This document shows positions 1-8,313 of a DNA stretch of 10,650 nucleotides, piece by piece. The stretch's first letter is position 1, and each line of letters begins with the position of its first letter. Position numbers and translations under genes: made by a program. This DNA comes from an uncultured beta proteobacterium (lineage in GTDB: Bacteria > Pseudomonadota > Gammaproteobacteria > Burkholderiales > Burkholderiaceae_C), in the NCBI GenBank assembly GCA_903944555.1, contig CAJASG010000672.1, positions 1-10,650 of the forward strand, given 5' to 3'. The notes under the pieces are model-generated. The model worked only from the letters and a program-made list of their open reading frames with translations, was not told the origin of the DNA and ran no database searches.

Positions 1-1075
1 CGTCCTTGCCACTGCTGCCAATGGGGCGGCCCTGCGGCCGGTTGCGGGCGTAATCGAGCGAGGCGTAGTAACCCGCCAGGCCGAGCATGGTGGCGGCGAT
101 GCCAACGCCGATGCGCGCCTCGTTCATCATGTGGAACATGCAGCGCAGACCCTCGCCCGGCTGCCCCACCAGGTAGCCAATGGCACCGGCGCCGCCTGTC
201 AACGGACCATCGGCCTGCGGCCGCACCGGGTACTTGCCCTCGCCAAAATTGAGCAGGCAATTGGTGGTGCCGCGCCAGCCGAGCTTGTGGTTCAGACCGG
301 CCAGCGCCACGTCATTGCGCTCGCCGGTGAGCGCGCCCTCGGCATCGACCAGTATTTTCGGCACGATGAACAGCGAGATGCCGCGCGTGCCAGCCACCAG
401 CTTGCCATCCGGCCCGGGAATCTTGGCCAGCACCAGGTGGATGATGTTCTCAGTCAGCTCGTGGTCGCCCGACGAGATCCACATCTTGTTGCCCTTGAGC
501 CGGTAGCGGGCTCCAAGCGGGTCGGCAGCAAAATCGGGGCCGTCGGGCAGCGCCCGCGTGGCGACATCACTGAGCGACGAGCCCGCCTGCGGCTCCGACA
601 GGCACATGGTGCCCGAGAAGCGGCCTGAGAACTCATGGCGCGCGAAGGCAGCCTGCTGCTGCACCGTGCCATGCACCATCAGCAAGTTGGCGTTGCCGGT
701 GGTGAGCATGCCCGAGCCAATGCTGACCGAGGCGCAGGCAAAGAAGGCATTGGCCGCGGCCTCCAGCGTGTAGGGCAGCTGCATGCCGCCGTGCTCGTAG
801 TCTTGCGCGGCACTCAGCATGCCCGAGGCGGCGTAGGCCTGCGCAGCCTCTTGCGTCGCCGCCGGCAACACCACGCGCTCCCCGTCGAAATGCGGCTCCT
901 GCGTGTCGACCAGCCGGTTGAACGGCGCGAACTTGTCACGCGCAATGCGCTCGCAGGTGTCCAGCACCGCGTCAAAAGTATCGCGGGAGTGGTCAGCGAA
1001 GCGGGCCCGCTGCGTCAGGGCCGGCACCTCCAGCCACTGGTACAGCAAAAAATCGACCGTCGAGCGCAAATTCAT
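1..1075 (-). CDS. Acyl-CoA dehydrogenase, large DmdC-like type (partial, C-terminus beyond window)
   Basis: This is a cytoplasmic FAD enzyme for the first step of beta-oxidation, acyl-CoA to trans-2-enoyl-CoA. The reading frame stays open from an ATG at 1075 to the window edge, giving 358 residues. Family landmarks are a helical N-terminal region (about 30-150), the flavin-domain motif LSEPQAGSS (159-167), KMWISSGDHE (197-206), and HKLGWRGTTN (263-272). The start of the C-terminal helical domain follows, with FHMMNEARIGVG (314-325). The long N-terminus and the insert at 218-262 fit the roughly 600-residue subgroup that includes DmdC and FadE5-like enzymes rather than the 380-residue short-chain type; this size class is inferred. 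The catalytic glutamate lies in the missing part. The start is supported by TAAGG, which overlaps the thiolase stop codon; the gap to that gene is 7 bp, so the two are co-transcribed and probably translationally coupled. The substrate chain length cannot be read from the sequence. Confidence 0.93.
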   Translation of the reverse strand, partial: MNLRSTVDFLLYQWLEVPALTQRARFADHSRDTFDAVLDTCERIARDKFAPFNRLVDTQEPHFDGERVVLPAATQEAAQAYAASGMLSAAQDYEHGGMQLPYTLEAAANAFFACASVSIGSGMLTTGNANLLMVHGTVQQQAAFARHEFSGRFSGTMCLSEPQAGSSLSDVATRALPDGPDFAADPLGARYRLKGNKMWISSGDHELTENIIHLVLAKIPGPDGKLVAGTRGISLFIVPKILVDAEGALTGERNDVALAGLNHKLGWRGTTNCLLNFGEGKYPVRPQADGPLTGGAGAIGYLVGQPGEGLRCMFHMMNEARIGVGIAATMLGLAGYYASLDYARNRPQGRPIGSSGKD

Positions 1076-1082
1076 GGCAGCC

Positions 1083-2258
1083 TTACAGCACCTCGAACAC
1101 GCCAGCGGCACCCATGCCGCCACCGATGCACATGGTGACGCAGACCCGCTTGGCGCCGCGCCGGCGGCCTTCGATCAGGGCGTGGCCGGTCAGGCGCTGG
1201 CCGCTGACGCCATAGGGGTGGCCGACCGCAATCGCGCCACCGTTGACATTGAGGCGATCCCCCGGGATACCCAGCTTGTCGCGGCAATAGATCACCTGCA
1301 CCGCAAAGGCTTCGTTGAGTTCCCACAGGTCAATGTCAGCCACCGTCAGGCCCAGCCGCGCCAACACCTTGGGGATGGCATACACCGGGCCGATGCCCAT
1401 CTCATCGGGCTCGCAGCCGGCCACGGCAAAGCCCAGAAAGCGGCCCAGTGGCTTCAGGCCTTTCTTTTCGGCGAGCGCTTCAGACATGACGACGCAGGCG
1501 CCGCCGCCGTCCGAAAACTGGCTGGCATTTCCGGCCGAGATCAGGCCGCCCGGCAGGGCCGAGCGCAGGCCACTGATGCCTTCTTTGGTGGTGCCGTCGC
1601 GGATGCCTTCATCAAAGCTGACCGTCACTTGTTTGGTGGTCAGGCCCATCACCTTGTCGGCCACGCCCATGGTCACAGTGATGGGGGCGATCTCGTCATT
1701 GAACAGGCCGGCGGCCAGCGCGGCAGTGGCGCGTTGCTGGCTGGCAGCGCCGTACTCGTCCATGGCGTCACGACCAATGCCGTAGCGCTTGGCCACGTTC
1801 TCGGCGGTCTGCAGCATGTTCCAATAAATTTCTGGCTTGTTCTTGACCAGCCACGGGTCGGCCAGCATGTGCTGGTTCATTTCCTGTTGCACGCAGGAGA
1901 TGCTTTCCACGCCACCGGCCACATACACATCGCCCTCACCGGCGATCACGCGTTGCGCCGCCAAGGCGATGGTCTGCAGGCCCGAGGAACAAAAACGGTT
2001 CACGGTCATGCCGGAGACGGTGATCGGGCAGCCGGCGCGCAGGGCCACCTGGCGCGCGATGTTGGCGCCAGTGGCGCCCTCGGGCGTGGCGCAACCCATG
2101 ATCACGTCGTCGACCTCAGCGGCCTCAATGCCGGCGCGGGCAATGGCGTGCTGCACGGCGTGGCCGCCCAGCGTGGCGCCATGGGTCATGTTGAACGAAC
2201 CTTTCCAGCTTTTGGCGAGTGGGGTGCGGGCGGTGGAGACAATAACGGCGGATGACAT
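1083..2258 (-). CDS. Acetyl-CoA C-acyltransferase (thiolase)
   Basis: This 391-residue thiolase carries out the last beta-oxidation step: CoA-dependent cleavage of 3-ketoacyl-CoA to acetyl-CoA and a shortened acyl-CoA. The length is normal for the family. All catalytic elements are visible: nucleophilic Cys90 in NRFCSSG, the NEAF motif, His347 in GHP, and Cys377 in [10 protein letters not shown]. The N-terminus ([15 protein letters not shown]) is typical of thiolases. Residue 349 is Tyr (GHPYGVSG), where many homologues have Ile, Leu or Met. The ATG at 2258 is preceded by AGAGGA with a 7-base spacer. The gene lies 21 bp after the bifunctional dehydrogenase gene and 7 bp before the acyl-CoA dehydrogenase gene, so it is the middle member of a beta-oxidation operon. 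A degradative FadA-like role is more likely than acetoacetyl-CoA synthesis because of this context. An aromatic-side-chain or ketoadipyl thiolase is the main alternative. Confidence 0.95.
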   Translation of the reverse strand: MSSAVIVSTARTPLAKSWKGSFNMTHGATLGGHAVQHAIARAGIEAAEVDDVIMGCATPEGATGANIARQVALRAGCPITVSGMTVNRFCSSGLQTIALAAQRVIAGEGDVYVAGGVESISCVQQEMNQHMLADPWLVKNKPEIYWNMLQTAENVAKRYGIGRDAMDEYGAASQQRATAALAAGLFNDEIAPITVTMGVADKVMGLTTKQVTVSFDEGIRDGTTKEGISGLRSALPGGLISAGNASQFSDGGGACVVMSEALAEKKGLKPLGRFLGFAVAGCEPDEMGIGPVYAIPKVLARLGLTVADIDLWELNEAFAVQVIYCRDKLGIPGDRLNVNGGAIAVGHPYGVSGQRLTGHALIEGRRRGAKRVCVTMCIGGGMGAAGVFEVL

Positions 2259-2279
2259 GGTGGAGTCCTCTGGTTCAAA

Positions 2280-4379
2280 TCAGTTGAAGGTTTTGCCTTC
2301 GGCGGCGAGGCGGGCGAGCAGGGGCGCCGGTTGCCAGAAGGCAGTATCGTCGCGTGGGTTCTGGGCAAAACGGCCCATGCTCTGCACCACATTGAACAGG
2401 CCGACCTGGTCGGCGTAGTTCATCGGGCCGCCACGATGGATTGGGAAACCGTAACCCATCAGGTAGACCATGTCGATGTCGCTGGCCTTGGAGGCAATGC
2501 CCTCTTCCAGAATGTGCGCGGCCTCATTGACCAGCGAATAAACCAGGCGCTGGACAATCTCGTCATCCGAGATTTTGCGCGGCGTGATACCCAGTGAGGC
2601 CCGGTGCGCCTCGATCATCTGCACCACCTCAGCGTTGGGAATAGCATCGCGCTTACCGGCCACGTAGTCGTACCAGCCGGCGCCGGTTTTCTGGCCAAAG
2701 CGCCCTTTCTCGCACAGCAGGTCGGCGGTTTTGCTGTACTTCATGCCCGGCCTTTCCAGCGCACGGCGCTTGCGGATGGCCCAGCCAATGTCATTGCCCG
2801 CCAGGTCGCCCATGCGGAACGGGCCCATGGCAAAGCCGAATTTCTCGATGGCACGGTCGACCTGCTCGGGCGTGCAGCCTTCGTCCAGCAAAAAGCCACC
2901 CTGGCGGCCATACTGCTCGATCATGCGGTTGCCAATAAAGCCGTCGCACACGCCCGACACCACCGCCGTCTTGCGGATGGTCTTGGCCAGCGCCATCACC
3001 GTGGCCAGCACGTCCTTGGCCGTCTTGGCGCCGCGCACCACTTCGAGCAGTTTCATCACGTTGGCCGGGCTGAAGAAATGCAGGCCGACCACGTCTTGCG
3101 GCCGGCTGGTAAAGCTGGCGATCTTGTCAACGTCGAGTGTGGAGGTGTTACTGGCCAGGATGGCGCCAGGCTTCATCACGCGGTCGAGTTGCTTGAACAC
3201 CGTTTCCTTGACACCAATCTCCTCAAACACCGCCTCGATCACCAGGTCAGCGCTGCCCAGGTCGTCGTAGCTCAGCGTGGTCTGGAGCAGTGCCATGCGC
3301 TGCTCGTACTTGTCGGCCTTGAGTTTGCCCTTCTTGACCTGTGCTTCGTAATTTTTGCGGATGGTGGCCACACCGCGGTCCAGCGCCTCCTGCTTCATCT
3401 CCAGCATCACCACCGGCAGACCGGCGTTGAGGAAGTTCATGGCGATGCCGCCACCCATGGTGCCGGCACCAATAACCGCTATGGAGTTGATAGCGCGTTG
3501 CGCAGTATCTGCGGGCACATCCGGGATTTTTGATGCTGCACGCTCAGCCAGGAACAGATGACGCAACGAGCGGCTCTCGGCCGTCCACATCAGGTTGATG
3601 AAGATATCGCGCTCAACCGCCATGCCGGCGTCGAACTTGTTTTTGGTGGCGGCTTCCACGGCATCCACGCACTTGGCGGGAGCGGGGAAATTCTTGGACA
3701 TGCCCTTGACCATGTTGCGGGCAAACGCAAAATACGCGTCACCCAAGGGGTGTTTGCAAGGCAAGTTGCGCACCAATGGCAAGGGGCGTGTGTCTGCCAC
3801 TGAGCGGGCAAACGCCAATGCTTCTTCCGCCAGCGACTCTGCTGATGCAGCAATCTTGTCGAACAGTTTTTGGCCAGGCAACATGGCCAGCATTTCGCTC
3901 TTGACGGGTTCGCCGCTGACGATCATGTTCAGCGCGGCTTCCACGCCCAAAACGCGGGGCAAACGCTGCGTACCACCGGCACCGGGCAACAGACCCAGCT
4001 TGACTTCTGGCAACGCCACGCTGGTGCCTGGGGCGGCAACGCGGTAGTGGCATCCCAAGGCCAACTCAAGACCACCACCCATGACGACGGTGTGAATAGC
4101 GGCAATCACGGGCTTGGGGGAGTTTTCCAGCACGGCAATCACGCTGTTCAGGTTGGGTTCCTGCATGGCAAGGGGTGAACCAAACTCTTTGATGTCGGCC
4201 CCGCCGGAGAATGCTTTGCCAGCACCGGTGATCACAATGGCTTTCACCGCAGCATCGGCATTGGCCTTTGCCATGCCATCGGCAATGCCTTGGCGGGTGG
4301 ATAAACCAAGGCCGTTGACCGGCGGGTTGGTTAGCGTTATTACGGCGACGTCACTATGGACTTGGTATTGGGCTGTCAT
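2280..4379 (-). CDS. Bifunctional enoyl-CoA hydratase / 3-hydroxyacyl-CoA dehydrogenase (FadJ/FadB-like)
   Basis: This 699-residue fusion catalyses steps 2 and 3 of beta-oxidation: hydration of enoyl-CoA, then NAD-dependent oxidation of 3-hydroxyacyl-CoA. The N-terminal crotonase domain (about 1-190) has the oxyanion-hole region SGGADIKEF (58-66). It has the two expected acid residues, Glu105 (GGGLELALG) and Glu125 (LPEVKLG), equivalent by alignment to FadB Glu119 and Glu139. The Rossmann domain starts at about 298 with GAGTMGGG (304-311). The dehydrogenase catalytic set is complete with the family's spacing: Ser413, His434 (GLHFFSP), Glu446 and Asn484 (DGFIGNRM). The C-terminal domain carries [11 protein letters not shown] (642-652). 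Length and order match peroxisomal-type multifunctional enzymes and FadJ. The ATG at 4379 has AGGA 8 bases upstream. This is the first gene of the beta-oxidation operon, behind a putative TetR operator. No key residue appears to be missing. Confidence 0.95.
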   Translation of the reverse strand: MTAQYQVHSDVAVITLTNPPVNGLGLSTRQGIADGMAKANADAAVKAIVITGAGKAFSGGADIKEFGSPLAMQEPNLNSVIAVLENSPKPVIAAIHTVVMGGGLELALGCHYRVAAPGTSVALPEVKLGLLPGAGGTQRLPRVLGVEAALNMIVSGEPVKSEMLAMLPGQKLFDKIAASAESLAEEALAFARSVADTRPLPLVRNLPCKHPLGDAYFAFARNMVKGMSKNFPAPAKCVDAVEAATKNKFDAGMAVERDIFINLMWTAESRSLRHLFLAERAASKIPDVPADTAQRAINSIAVIGAGTMGGGIAMNFLNAGLPVVMLEMKQEALDRGVATIRKNYEAQVKKGKLKADKYEQRMALLQTTLSYDDLGSADLVIEAVFEEIGVKETVFKQLDRVMKPGAILASNTSTLDVDKIASFTSRPQDVVGLHFFSPANVMKLLEVVRGAKTAKDVLATVMALAKTIRKTAVVSGVCDGFIGNRMIEQYGRQGGFLLDEGCTPEQVDRAIEKFGFAMGPFRMGDLAGNDIGWAIRKRRALERPGMKYSKTADLLCEKGRFGQKTGAGWYDYVAGKRDAIPNAEVVQMIEAHRASLGITPRKISDDEIVQRLVYSLVNEAAHILEEGIASKASDIDMVYLMGYGFPIHRGGPMNYADQVGLFNVVQSMGRFAQNPRDDTAFWQPAPLLARLAAEGKTFN

Positions 4380-4406
4380 GCTTGAATTCCTAGAAAGTGA
4401 AAATAG

Positions 4407-4420
4407 AACGACCGTTCGTT
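4407..4420. promoter_or_regulatory. Putative TetR-family operator (14-bp palindrome)
   Basis: AACGACCGTTCGTT is an inverted repeat in which six of the seven base pairs are symmetric; only the pair 4412/4415 breaks the symmetry. It lies just downstream of the -10-like hexamer, at about +1 to +14 of the start site predicted from it, a position where a bound repressor would block transcription. Palindromes of this size and style are typical of TetR-family repressors, and several fatty-acid degradation regulators of proteobacteria (for example PsrA and FadP) are TetR members. That this one belongs to such a regulator is an inference; no regulator gene is in the window. Confidence 0.5.
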
Positions 4421-4427
4421 TTAAGAG

Positions 4428-4433
4428 ATTGTA
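4428..4433 (-). promoter_or_regulatory. Candidate -10 element for the beta-oxidation operon
   Basis: Read on the minus strand, this hexamer is TACAAT, one mismatch from the sigma-70 -10 consensus. It lies about 50 bases upstream of the ATG at 4379 and directly upstream of the palindromic operator. A -35 at 16-18 bp spacing (about 4450-4457) is poor (GGCAAC or AGGCAA), so the promoter would be weak or activator-assisted. The call rests mainly on the -10 match and its position next to the operator. Confidence 0.4.
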
Positions 4434-4497
4434 GAGGCTTTACGGAGGGCGTTGCCTGGGGTTATGTCACGGTTGGGACAAACCCGAATGCAGCACC

Positions 4498-5193
4498 CTA
4501 GACTTCCAGCCACTCCTTGCGGATTTCGGTATTTAGACGCAATTGCTCAGGGGTGCCTTCGAACACAATGCTGCCGTGGCCCATCACAAAGCACCGGTCA
4601 GAAATCTCCATCGCGATGGTCAATTTCTGCTCGATCAGCAGCACGGAAATGCCGGCTTTGCGCAGTTCTTTGAGGTAGGTGGCCACCAACTCCACAATTT
4701 TGGGCGCAAGACCCTCAGTGGGTTCGTCAATGATGATGAGGTCAGGGTCGCCCATGAGCGTGCGGCACAAAGTCAACATTTGTTGCTCACCGCCGGACAA
4801 GACCCCGGCCTCGGTGTGCTCACGCTCTTTGAGGCGCGGGAACATGCGGTACATGTCCTCAAAGGTCCAGCGGGGCTTGGTTTGCCCCCGCTTTTGACCC
4901 AACAGCAAATTTTGGTGCACCGTGAGCTTGGGAAACACGTCGCGGCTTTCGGGCACGTAGCCAATCCCTAAGTGCGCGATTTCGTAGGTTTTGGAGCCCA
5001 GCGTCTCTTTGCCCTTCCATTGCACAGAGCCCTGGCAGGCAACCAAGCCCATGATCGCTTTGGCCGTGGTGGAACGACCCGATCCATTGCGCCCCAGCAG
5101 GGCCACGATTTCGCCCTGGCCTACATGCATATCCACGCCATGCAGCACATGGCTTTTGCCGTAAAAGGCATTCACGTTTGATAATTTCAACAC
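4498..5193 (-). CDS. livF: Branched-chain-type ABC importer ATPase LivF
   Basis: This 231-residue protein is the second ATPase of the Liv-type importer; it pairs with LivG on the cytoplasmic face of LivHM. Motifs are Walker A GRNGSGRST (34-42), Q-loop region YVPESRDVF (79-87), signature LSGGEQQ (132-138), Walker B LIIIDEPTEGL (152-162), and LivF-typical IEQ in place of the H-loop His (Gln189). The Walker A lysine is Arg40, encoded by CGT; see findings. The frame is open upstream to 5337, but that extension lies inside livG and looks unlike a LivF N-terminus. The GTG at 5193 is preferred because it follows AGGAGG with an 8-base spacer and gives the usual start (LKLSNVNAFYG). It lies one base after the livG stop, so translation is probably coupled. 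A TTG directly after the GTG is an alternative start. Confidence 0.93.
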   Translation of the reverse strand: MLKLSNVNAFYGKSHVLHGVDMHVGQGEIVALLGRNGSGRSTTAKAIMGLVACQGSVQWKGKETLGSKTYEIAHLGIGYVPESRDVFPKLTVHQNLLLGQKRGQTKPRWTFEDMYRMFPRLKEREHTEAGVLSGGEQQMLTLCRTLMGDPDLIIIDEPTEGLAPKIVELVATYLKELRKAGISVLLIEQKLTIAMEISDRCFVMGHGSIVFEGTPEQLRLNTEIRKEWLEV

Positions 5194-5194
5194 T

Positions 5195-5989
5195 TCAGTG
5201 TCCTCCTGCCTGTGCGTCGGCAACCGATGAGCCCAAATACGCTTCCTGCACCTTGGCATTGGCGCGCACGGCATCCGGCGTGTCAAAGGCGATGACCTCG
5301 CCATAGACCACCACGGCAATCCGGTCGGCCAGTCCAAACACGACCCCCATGTCGTGCTCCACTGTCAGCAGGGTTTTGCCTTCCGTTACCGATTTGATGA
5401 GGGCAATGAACCGGGTGGTTTCACTGCGGCTCATGCCCGCGGTGGGTTCGTCCAGCAAGATGACACTGGCACCGCCACCAATGGTGATGCCAATCTCCAG
5501 CGCGCGCTGTTCGGCGTAGGTCAGGTTGACGGCCAACACATCGCGCTTCTTGTCCAGGTTGATCATTTCCATCAACTCCTTTGCTTTCGCATTGGCGTCA
5601 TCAAGATTGACCAAAAATTTCAGGAAGGTGTATTTGTAGCCCAAACTCCAAAGCACACTGCAGCGCAAATTCTCGAACACGCTGAGTTGCGGGAAGATGT
5701 TGGTGATCTGAAAACTGCGCGACAGCCCCTTGCGATTGATCTCGTACGGTTTGAGCCCGTTAATGCGCTGGCCGTGCAAAATCACGTCACCGCTGCTGGC
5801 TTCAAAGCGCCCGCTGATCAGGTTGAAGAGAGTCGATTTACCGGCGCCGTTGGGCCCGATCACAGCCACGCGCTCACCCGCACGCACTTCCAGGTTCACC
5901 CCGCGAATGATTTCGGATTTTCCAAAGCTCTTACGTAGGTCCTTCAGCTCCAGCGCTGGCTTCGCAATATTTTGATTCGTAGCGCTCAC
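5195..5989 (-). CDS. livG: Branched-chain-type ABC importer ATPase LivG
   Basis: This 264-residue ATPase pairs with LivF to power the LivHM permease. It has a canonical Walker A GPNGAGKST (45-53, Lys51), Q-loop Gln94 (SRSFQITNIFP), Walker B VILLDEPTAGM (176-186), and H-loop His212 (VEHDMG). The ABC signature is the LivG-style LTYAEQR (156-162) rather than LSGGQ. The PNGAGKSTLFNLISG context and the VEHDM motif separate LivG from LivF. The start is GTG at 5989. It overlaps the livM stop by 4 bases (GTGA) and is preceded by a GGAGG (5998-6002, read on the minus strand) inside the last livM codons, with an 8-base spacer. A non-conserved tail (about 250-264) ends in AQAGGH. Length is normal for LivG. 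Confidence 0.95.
   Translation of the reverse strand: MSATNQNIAKPALELKDLRKSFGKSEIIRGVNLEVRAGERVAVIGPNGAGKSTLFNLISGRFEASSGDVILHGQRINGLKPYEINRKGLSRSFQITNIFPQLSVFENLRCSVLWSLGYKYTFLKFLVNLDDANAKAKELMEMINLDKKRDVLAVNLTYAEQRALEIGITIGGGASVILLDEPTAGMSRSETTRFIALIKSVTEGKTLLTVEHDMGVVFGLADRIAVVVYGEVIAFDTPDAVRANAKVQEAYLGSSVADAQAGGH
5202..5207 (-). promoter_or_regulatory. Ribosome-binding site of livF
   Basis: A full AGGAGG on the minus strand lies inside the last livG codons, 8 bases before the GTG at 5193. It decides the livF start against the 48-codon upstream extension of the frame. Confidence 0.8.
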
Positions 5990-7257
5990 AGTGCCTCCCT
6001 CCGCTTGATTTCATTTTCAATCTGTTCCTGTACAAGGCTCCATTGCTTGACAAACCTGCGCCGTACCAGTTCGAACACGCCGAAGCCGACGAACATGACT
6101 GCTGTCATGGAAATCCAACTATCCATATGGGCTGAATCGAGAGTCGCCCCCAGGTAGTGCAACTCCGAACCCAAGGCCGCGTTCAGCTGACGGTGGTAGA
6201 CCATCTCCAGCAGCGCACCGACTCCAAAGAGGCCAAACAGCCCCGTGACCGCCAGCGCCGCATAGGTAGAAAGCAGGTCTTTCAGTTTGCCAAATTTGGC
6301 AATCCGCACGTTCATCATGATCAGGCTGGCAATGCCGCCGGGTGCGAACATCACCATGAACAGGAACATCAGCCCCAGGTACAACAACCAAGCTTTTGTG
6401 AATTCACTGAGCAGCACGAACGCCAGCACCATGAGCACGGCACCAATGATGGGTCCAAAGAAAAATGTAGCCCCTCCCAAAAAGGTGAACAGTAAATAGG
6501 CGCCCGAGCGACCCGCACCCACCACTTCGGCCGTGACGATTTCGAAATTCAGGGCGGCCAGTCCACCTGAAATTCCCGCAAAAAATCCGGCAATGATGAA
6601 CGCGGTGTAGCGCACACGCTGTGGGTTGTAGCCGATGAACTCGACCCGCTCCGGGTTGTCGCGCACCGCATTGAGCATGCGCCCCAGGGGTGTGCCGGTA
6701 AACGCAAACATCAAGGCAACGGCCACGAAGGTGTAGACCGCAATCAGGTAGTACACCTGGATTGCCGAGGCAAAGGTGACCCCCATGAACGCTTGTCCGA
6801 CCACCCGATTGGATGAAACACCGGCTTCACCACCGAAGAAGTCCGAGAACATCAGCGACATGGCAAACACCAGCTCAGCCATGCCCAGCGTGATCATGGC
6901 AAACGTATTACCGGCTTTGCGCGTGGTGACAAAACCGAACAGCACGGCAAACCCCATTCCCGCCACGCCACCGACCAGCGGCACCATGCTGACGGGGATT
7001 GGCAAGCTGCCCTGCCCCACGGCATTCAGTGCGTGAATGGCCATGTAGGACCCAAGCCCGGTGTACACGGCATGACCAAAACTCAGCATTCCGCCTTGAC
7101 CCAACAACATGTTGTAGGACAGGCAGGCAATGATGGCAATGCCCATCTGGGAGAGCATGGTGATGGACAGACCACTGCCAAAAACCTGGGGCGCAATTAA
7201 CAAGACGAGCGCAAAAGAACCCCACACCACAATGCGCCCCGTATTCATTGATTTCAT
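5986..7257 (-). CDS. livM: Branched-chain-type ABC importer permease LivM
   Basis: This 423-residue inner-membrane permease forms the channel together with LivH. Hydrophobic spans are visible at roughly 9-25, 30-50, 88-110, 118-138, 162-187, 218-238, 264-284 and 290-306. Family hallmarks are LSYNMLLGQGGMLSFGHAV (46-64) and the cytoplasmic coupling loop TPLGRMLNAVRDNPERV (189-205). The conserved core ends near MFAPGGIASL (303-312). After it come about 110 more residues with two further hydrophobic stretches (about 331-352 and 380-398) and a charged tail (QIENEIKRREAL). ATG 7257 is chosen because AAGG precedes it by 9 bases; the ATG three codons later has no such site. The gene is 5 bp after livH and overlaps livG by 4 bases, so it is firmly in one operon. 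Confidence 0.94.
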   Translation of the reverse strand: MKSMNTGRIVVWGSFALVLLIAPQVFGSGLSITMLSQMGIAIIACLSYNMLLGQGGMLSFGHAVYTGLGSYMAIHALNAVGQGSLPIPVSMVPLVGGVAGMGFAVLFGFVTTRKAGNTFAMITLGMAELVFAMSLMFSDFFGGEAGVSSNRVVGQAFMGVTFASAIQVYYLIAVYTFVAVALMFAFTGTPLGRMLNAVRDNPERVEFIGYNPQRVRYTAFIIAGFFAGISGGLAALNFEIVTAEVVGAGRSGAYLLFTFLGGATFFFGPIIGAVLMVLAFVLLSEFTKAWLLYLGLMFLFMVMFAPGGIASLIMMNVRIAKFGKLKDLLSTYAALAVTGLFGLFGVGALLEMVYHRQLNAALGSELHYLGATLDSAHMDSWISMTAVMFVGFGVFELVRRRFVKQWSLVQEQIENEIKRREAL

Positions 7258-7262
7258 ACTGT

Positions 7263-8297
7263 TTAGCCTTCCCGCTTACCCAATAGGCCCTTGGGGCGAA
7301 ATATAAGAATCAACACCAAAAACAGGTAGGGCAATATGGGCGCCATCTGTGAAAGGGTTAATTGAATGAGTGAGCTGTTGCGCACGGCATCACTGAGTTT
7401 CAGCCCCACCTGGTCCACTACGGTGAGCACCGAGTAGTCAAAGGCAATAGCGAAAGTCTGGATCACCCCGATCAGCAAGGAGGCCAGGAACGCACCGGAC
7501 AGTGAACCCAAACCACCCACCACCACCACCACAAAGATGACCGAACCCACCGTCGCCCCCATGGATGGCTCGGTAACGAAGGTACTGCCACCAATGACAC
7601 CCGCCAGACCCGCCAGGCCTGTTCCCGCGCCGAACACCAGCATGAAGACGCGTGGCACGTTGTGCCCCAAGGATTCCGCCATGTGCGGGTGGGTCAACGC
7701 CGACTGAATGACCAAGCCGATACGGGTATGGGTCAACAACAGCCACAAGCTGATCAGCATCAGCAAGGCGACGATCATCATGAAGCCACGGGTCAGAGGG
7801 AACGGTGAGCACACAATACGAATGGCCGCATCTGCTGCGCTGCACATTTCCGCAGGGGCTGCACCCCAAATCAGGCTCAATCCATTCACCGCGTGATTGA
7901 CCAAGGTGAATGCGGGGCCCTGCAGAGCCTCTGGCGGCTTGAATTCGAGCGCCGTTCGGCCCCAAATCAGTTGCACCAACTCCAACACAATGTAAGACAA
8001 CCCAAACGTGATCAGGAGTTCTGCCACATGGCCAAACTTGTGCACCCGGCGCAAGGCCAAGCGCTCAAAATAAGCCCCCATGCCGCCCACAATGATGGGG
8101 GCCAAAATCAACGCGGGCCAAAAGCCAAACACGCCTGACAGGGTGTAGCCCATATAGGCACCCACCATGTAGAAACTGGCATGGGCGAAGTTGAGTACGC
8201 CCATCATGCTGAAAATAAGCGTCAAACCGGCGCTGAGCATGAACAGGAGCAATCCGTAGCTCAAACCGTTCAGCATGGAAATGATGAAGAACTCCAT
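7263..8297 (-). CDS. livH: Branched-chain-type ABC importer permease LivH
   Basis: This 344-residue inner-membrane permease is the partner of LivM. The N-terminal span (about 4-30) runs into the LivH hallmark GVLNFAHASFYMVGAY (33-48). Further spans lie near 60-77, 92-112, 171-189, 216-238, 246-264, 266-286 and 320-334. A coupling-loop-like segment, HTRIGLVIQSAL (190-201), matches the family's TR-G motif. The end, IFRPKGLLGKREG, is typical. The loop between the spans ending near 112 and starting near 171 is longer than in E. coli LivH and holds two cysteines, Cys152 and Cys163; see findings. The ATG at 8297 follows AAAGG with a 9-base spacer. Upstream lies the hairpin that separates it from livK; downstream, livM follows after 5 bp. 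Confidence 0.95.
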   Translation of the reverse strand: MEFFIISMLNGLSYGLLLFMLSAGLTLIFSMMGVLNFAHASFYMVGAYMGYTLSGVFGFWPALILAPIIVGGMGAYFERLALRRVHKFGHVAELLITFGLSYIVLELVQLIWGRTALEFKPPEALQGPAFTLVNHAVNGLSLIWGAAPAEMCSAADAAIRIVCSPFPLTRGFMMIVALLMLISLWLLLTHTRIGLVIQSALTHPHMAESLGHNVPRVFMLVFGAGTGLAGLAGVIGGSTFVTEPSMGATVGSVIFVVVVVGGLGSLSGAFLASLLIGVIQTFAIAFDYSVLTVVDQVGLKLSDAVRNSSLIQLTLSQMAPILPYLFLVLILIFRPKGLLGKREG

Positions 8298-8313
8298 CGG
8301 GTATTACCTTTCA

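Larger units (their letters stand above)
4380..4497. other. Intergenic region between livF and the beta-oxidation operon
   Basis: These 118 bp separate the livF stop (TAG, 4500-4498) from the ATG of the bifunctional enzyme. They hold the putative promoter and operator described separately, and a ribosome-binding site (AGGA, 4387-4390 read on the minus strand). I found no strong GC hairpin followed by a T-run on the minus strand, so readthrough from the liv genes into the beta-oxidation genes is possible. No small ORF here looks genuine. Confidence 0.7.

Noticed and set aside
903..2255. A 450-codon open frame on the plus strand opposite the thiolase gene.
   Set aside because: It is the antisense shadow of a high-GC gene with complete thiolase motifs. 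Its translation is rich in His, Gly, Ala and Gln with no recognisable domain.
2604..3533. A 309-codon plus-strand frame opposite the bifunctional beta-oxidation gene.
   Set aside because: It lies wholly within a gene whose catalytic residues are all in place on the minus strand. The translation is low-complexity and His-rich, as expected of an antisense shadow.
4434..4497. A terminator after livF.
   Set aside because: Only weak short pairings (GGTT with AACC) were found and no T-run follows on the minus strand.
5194..5337. A 48-codon N-terminal extension of LivF.
   Set aside because: It lies inside livG, does not look like ABC ATPase sequence, and the GTG at 5193 has a full AGGAGG at 8 bases.
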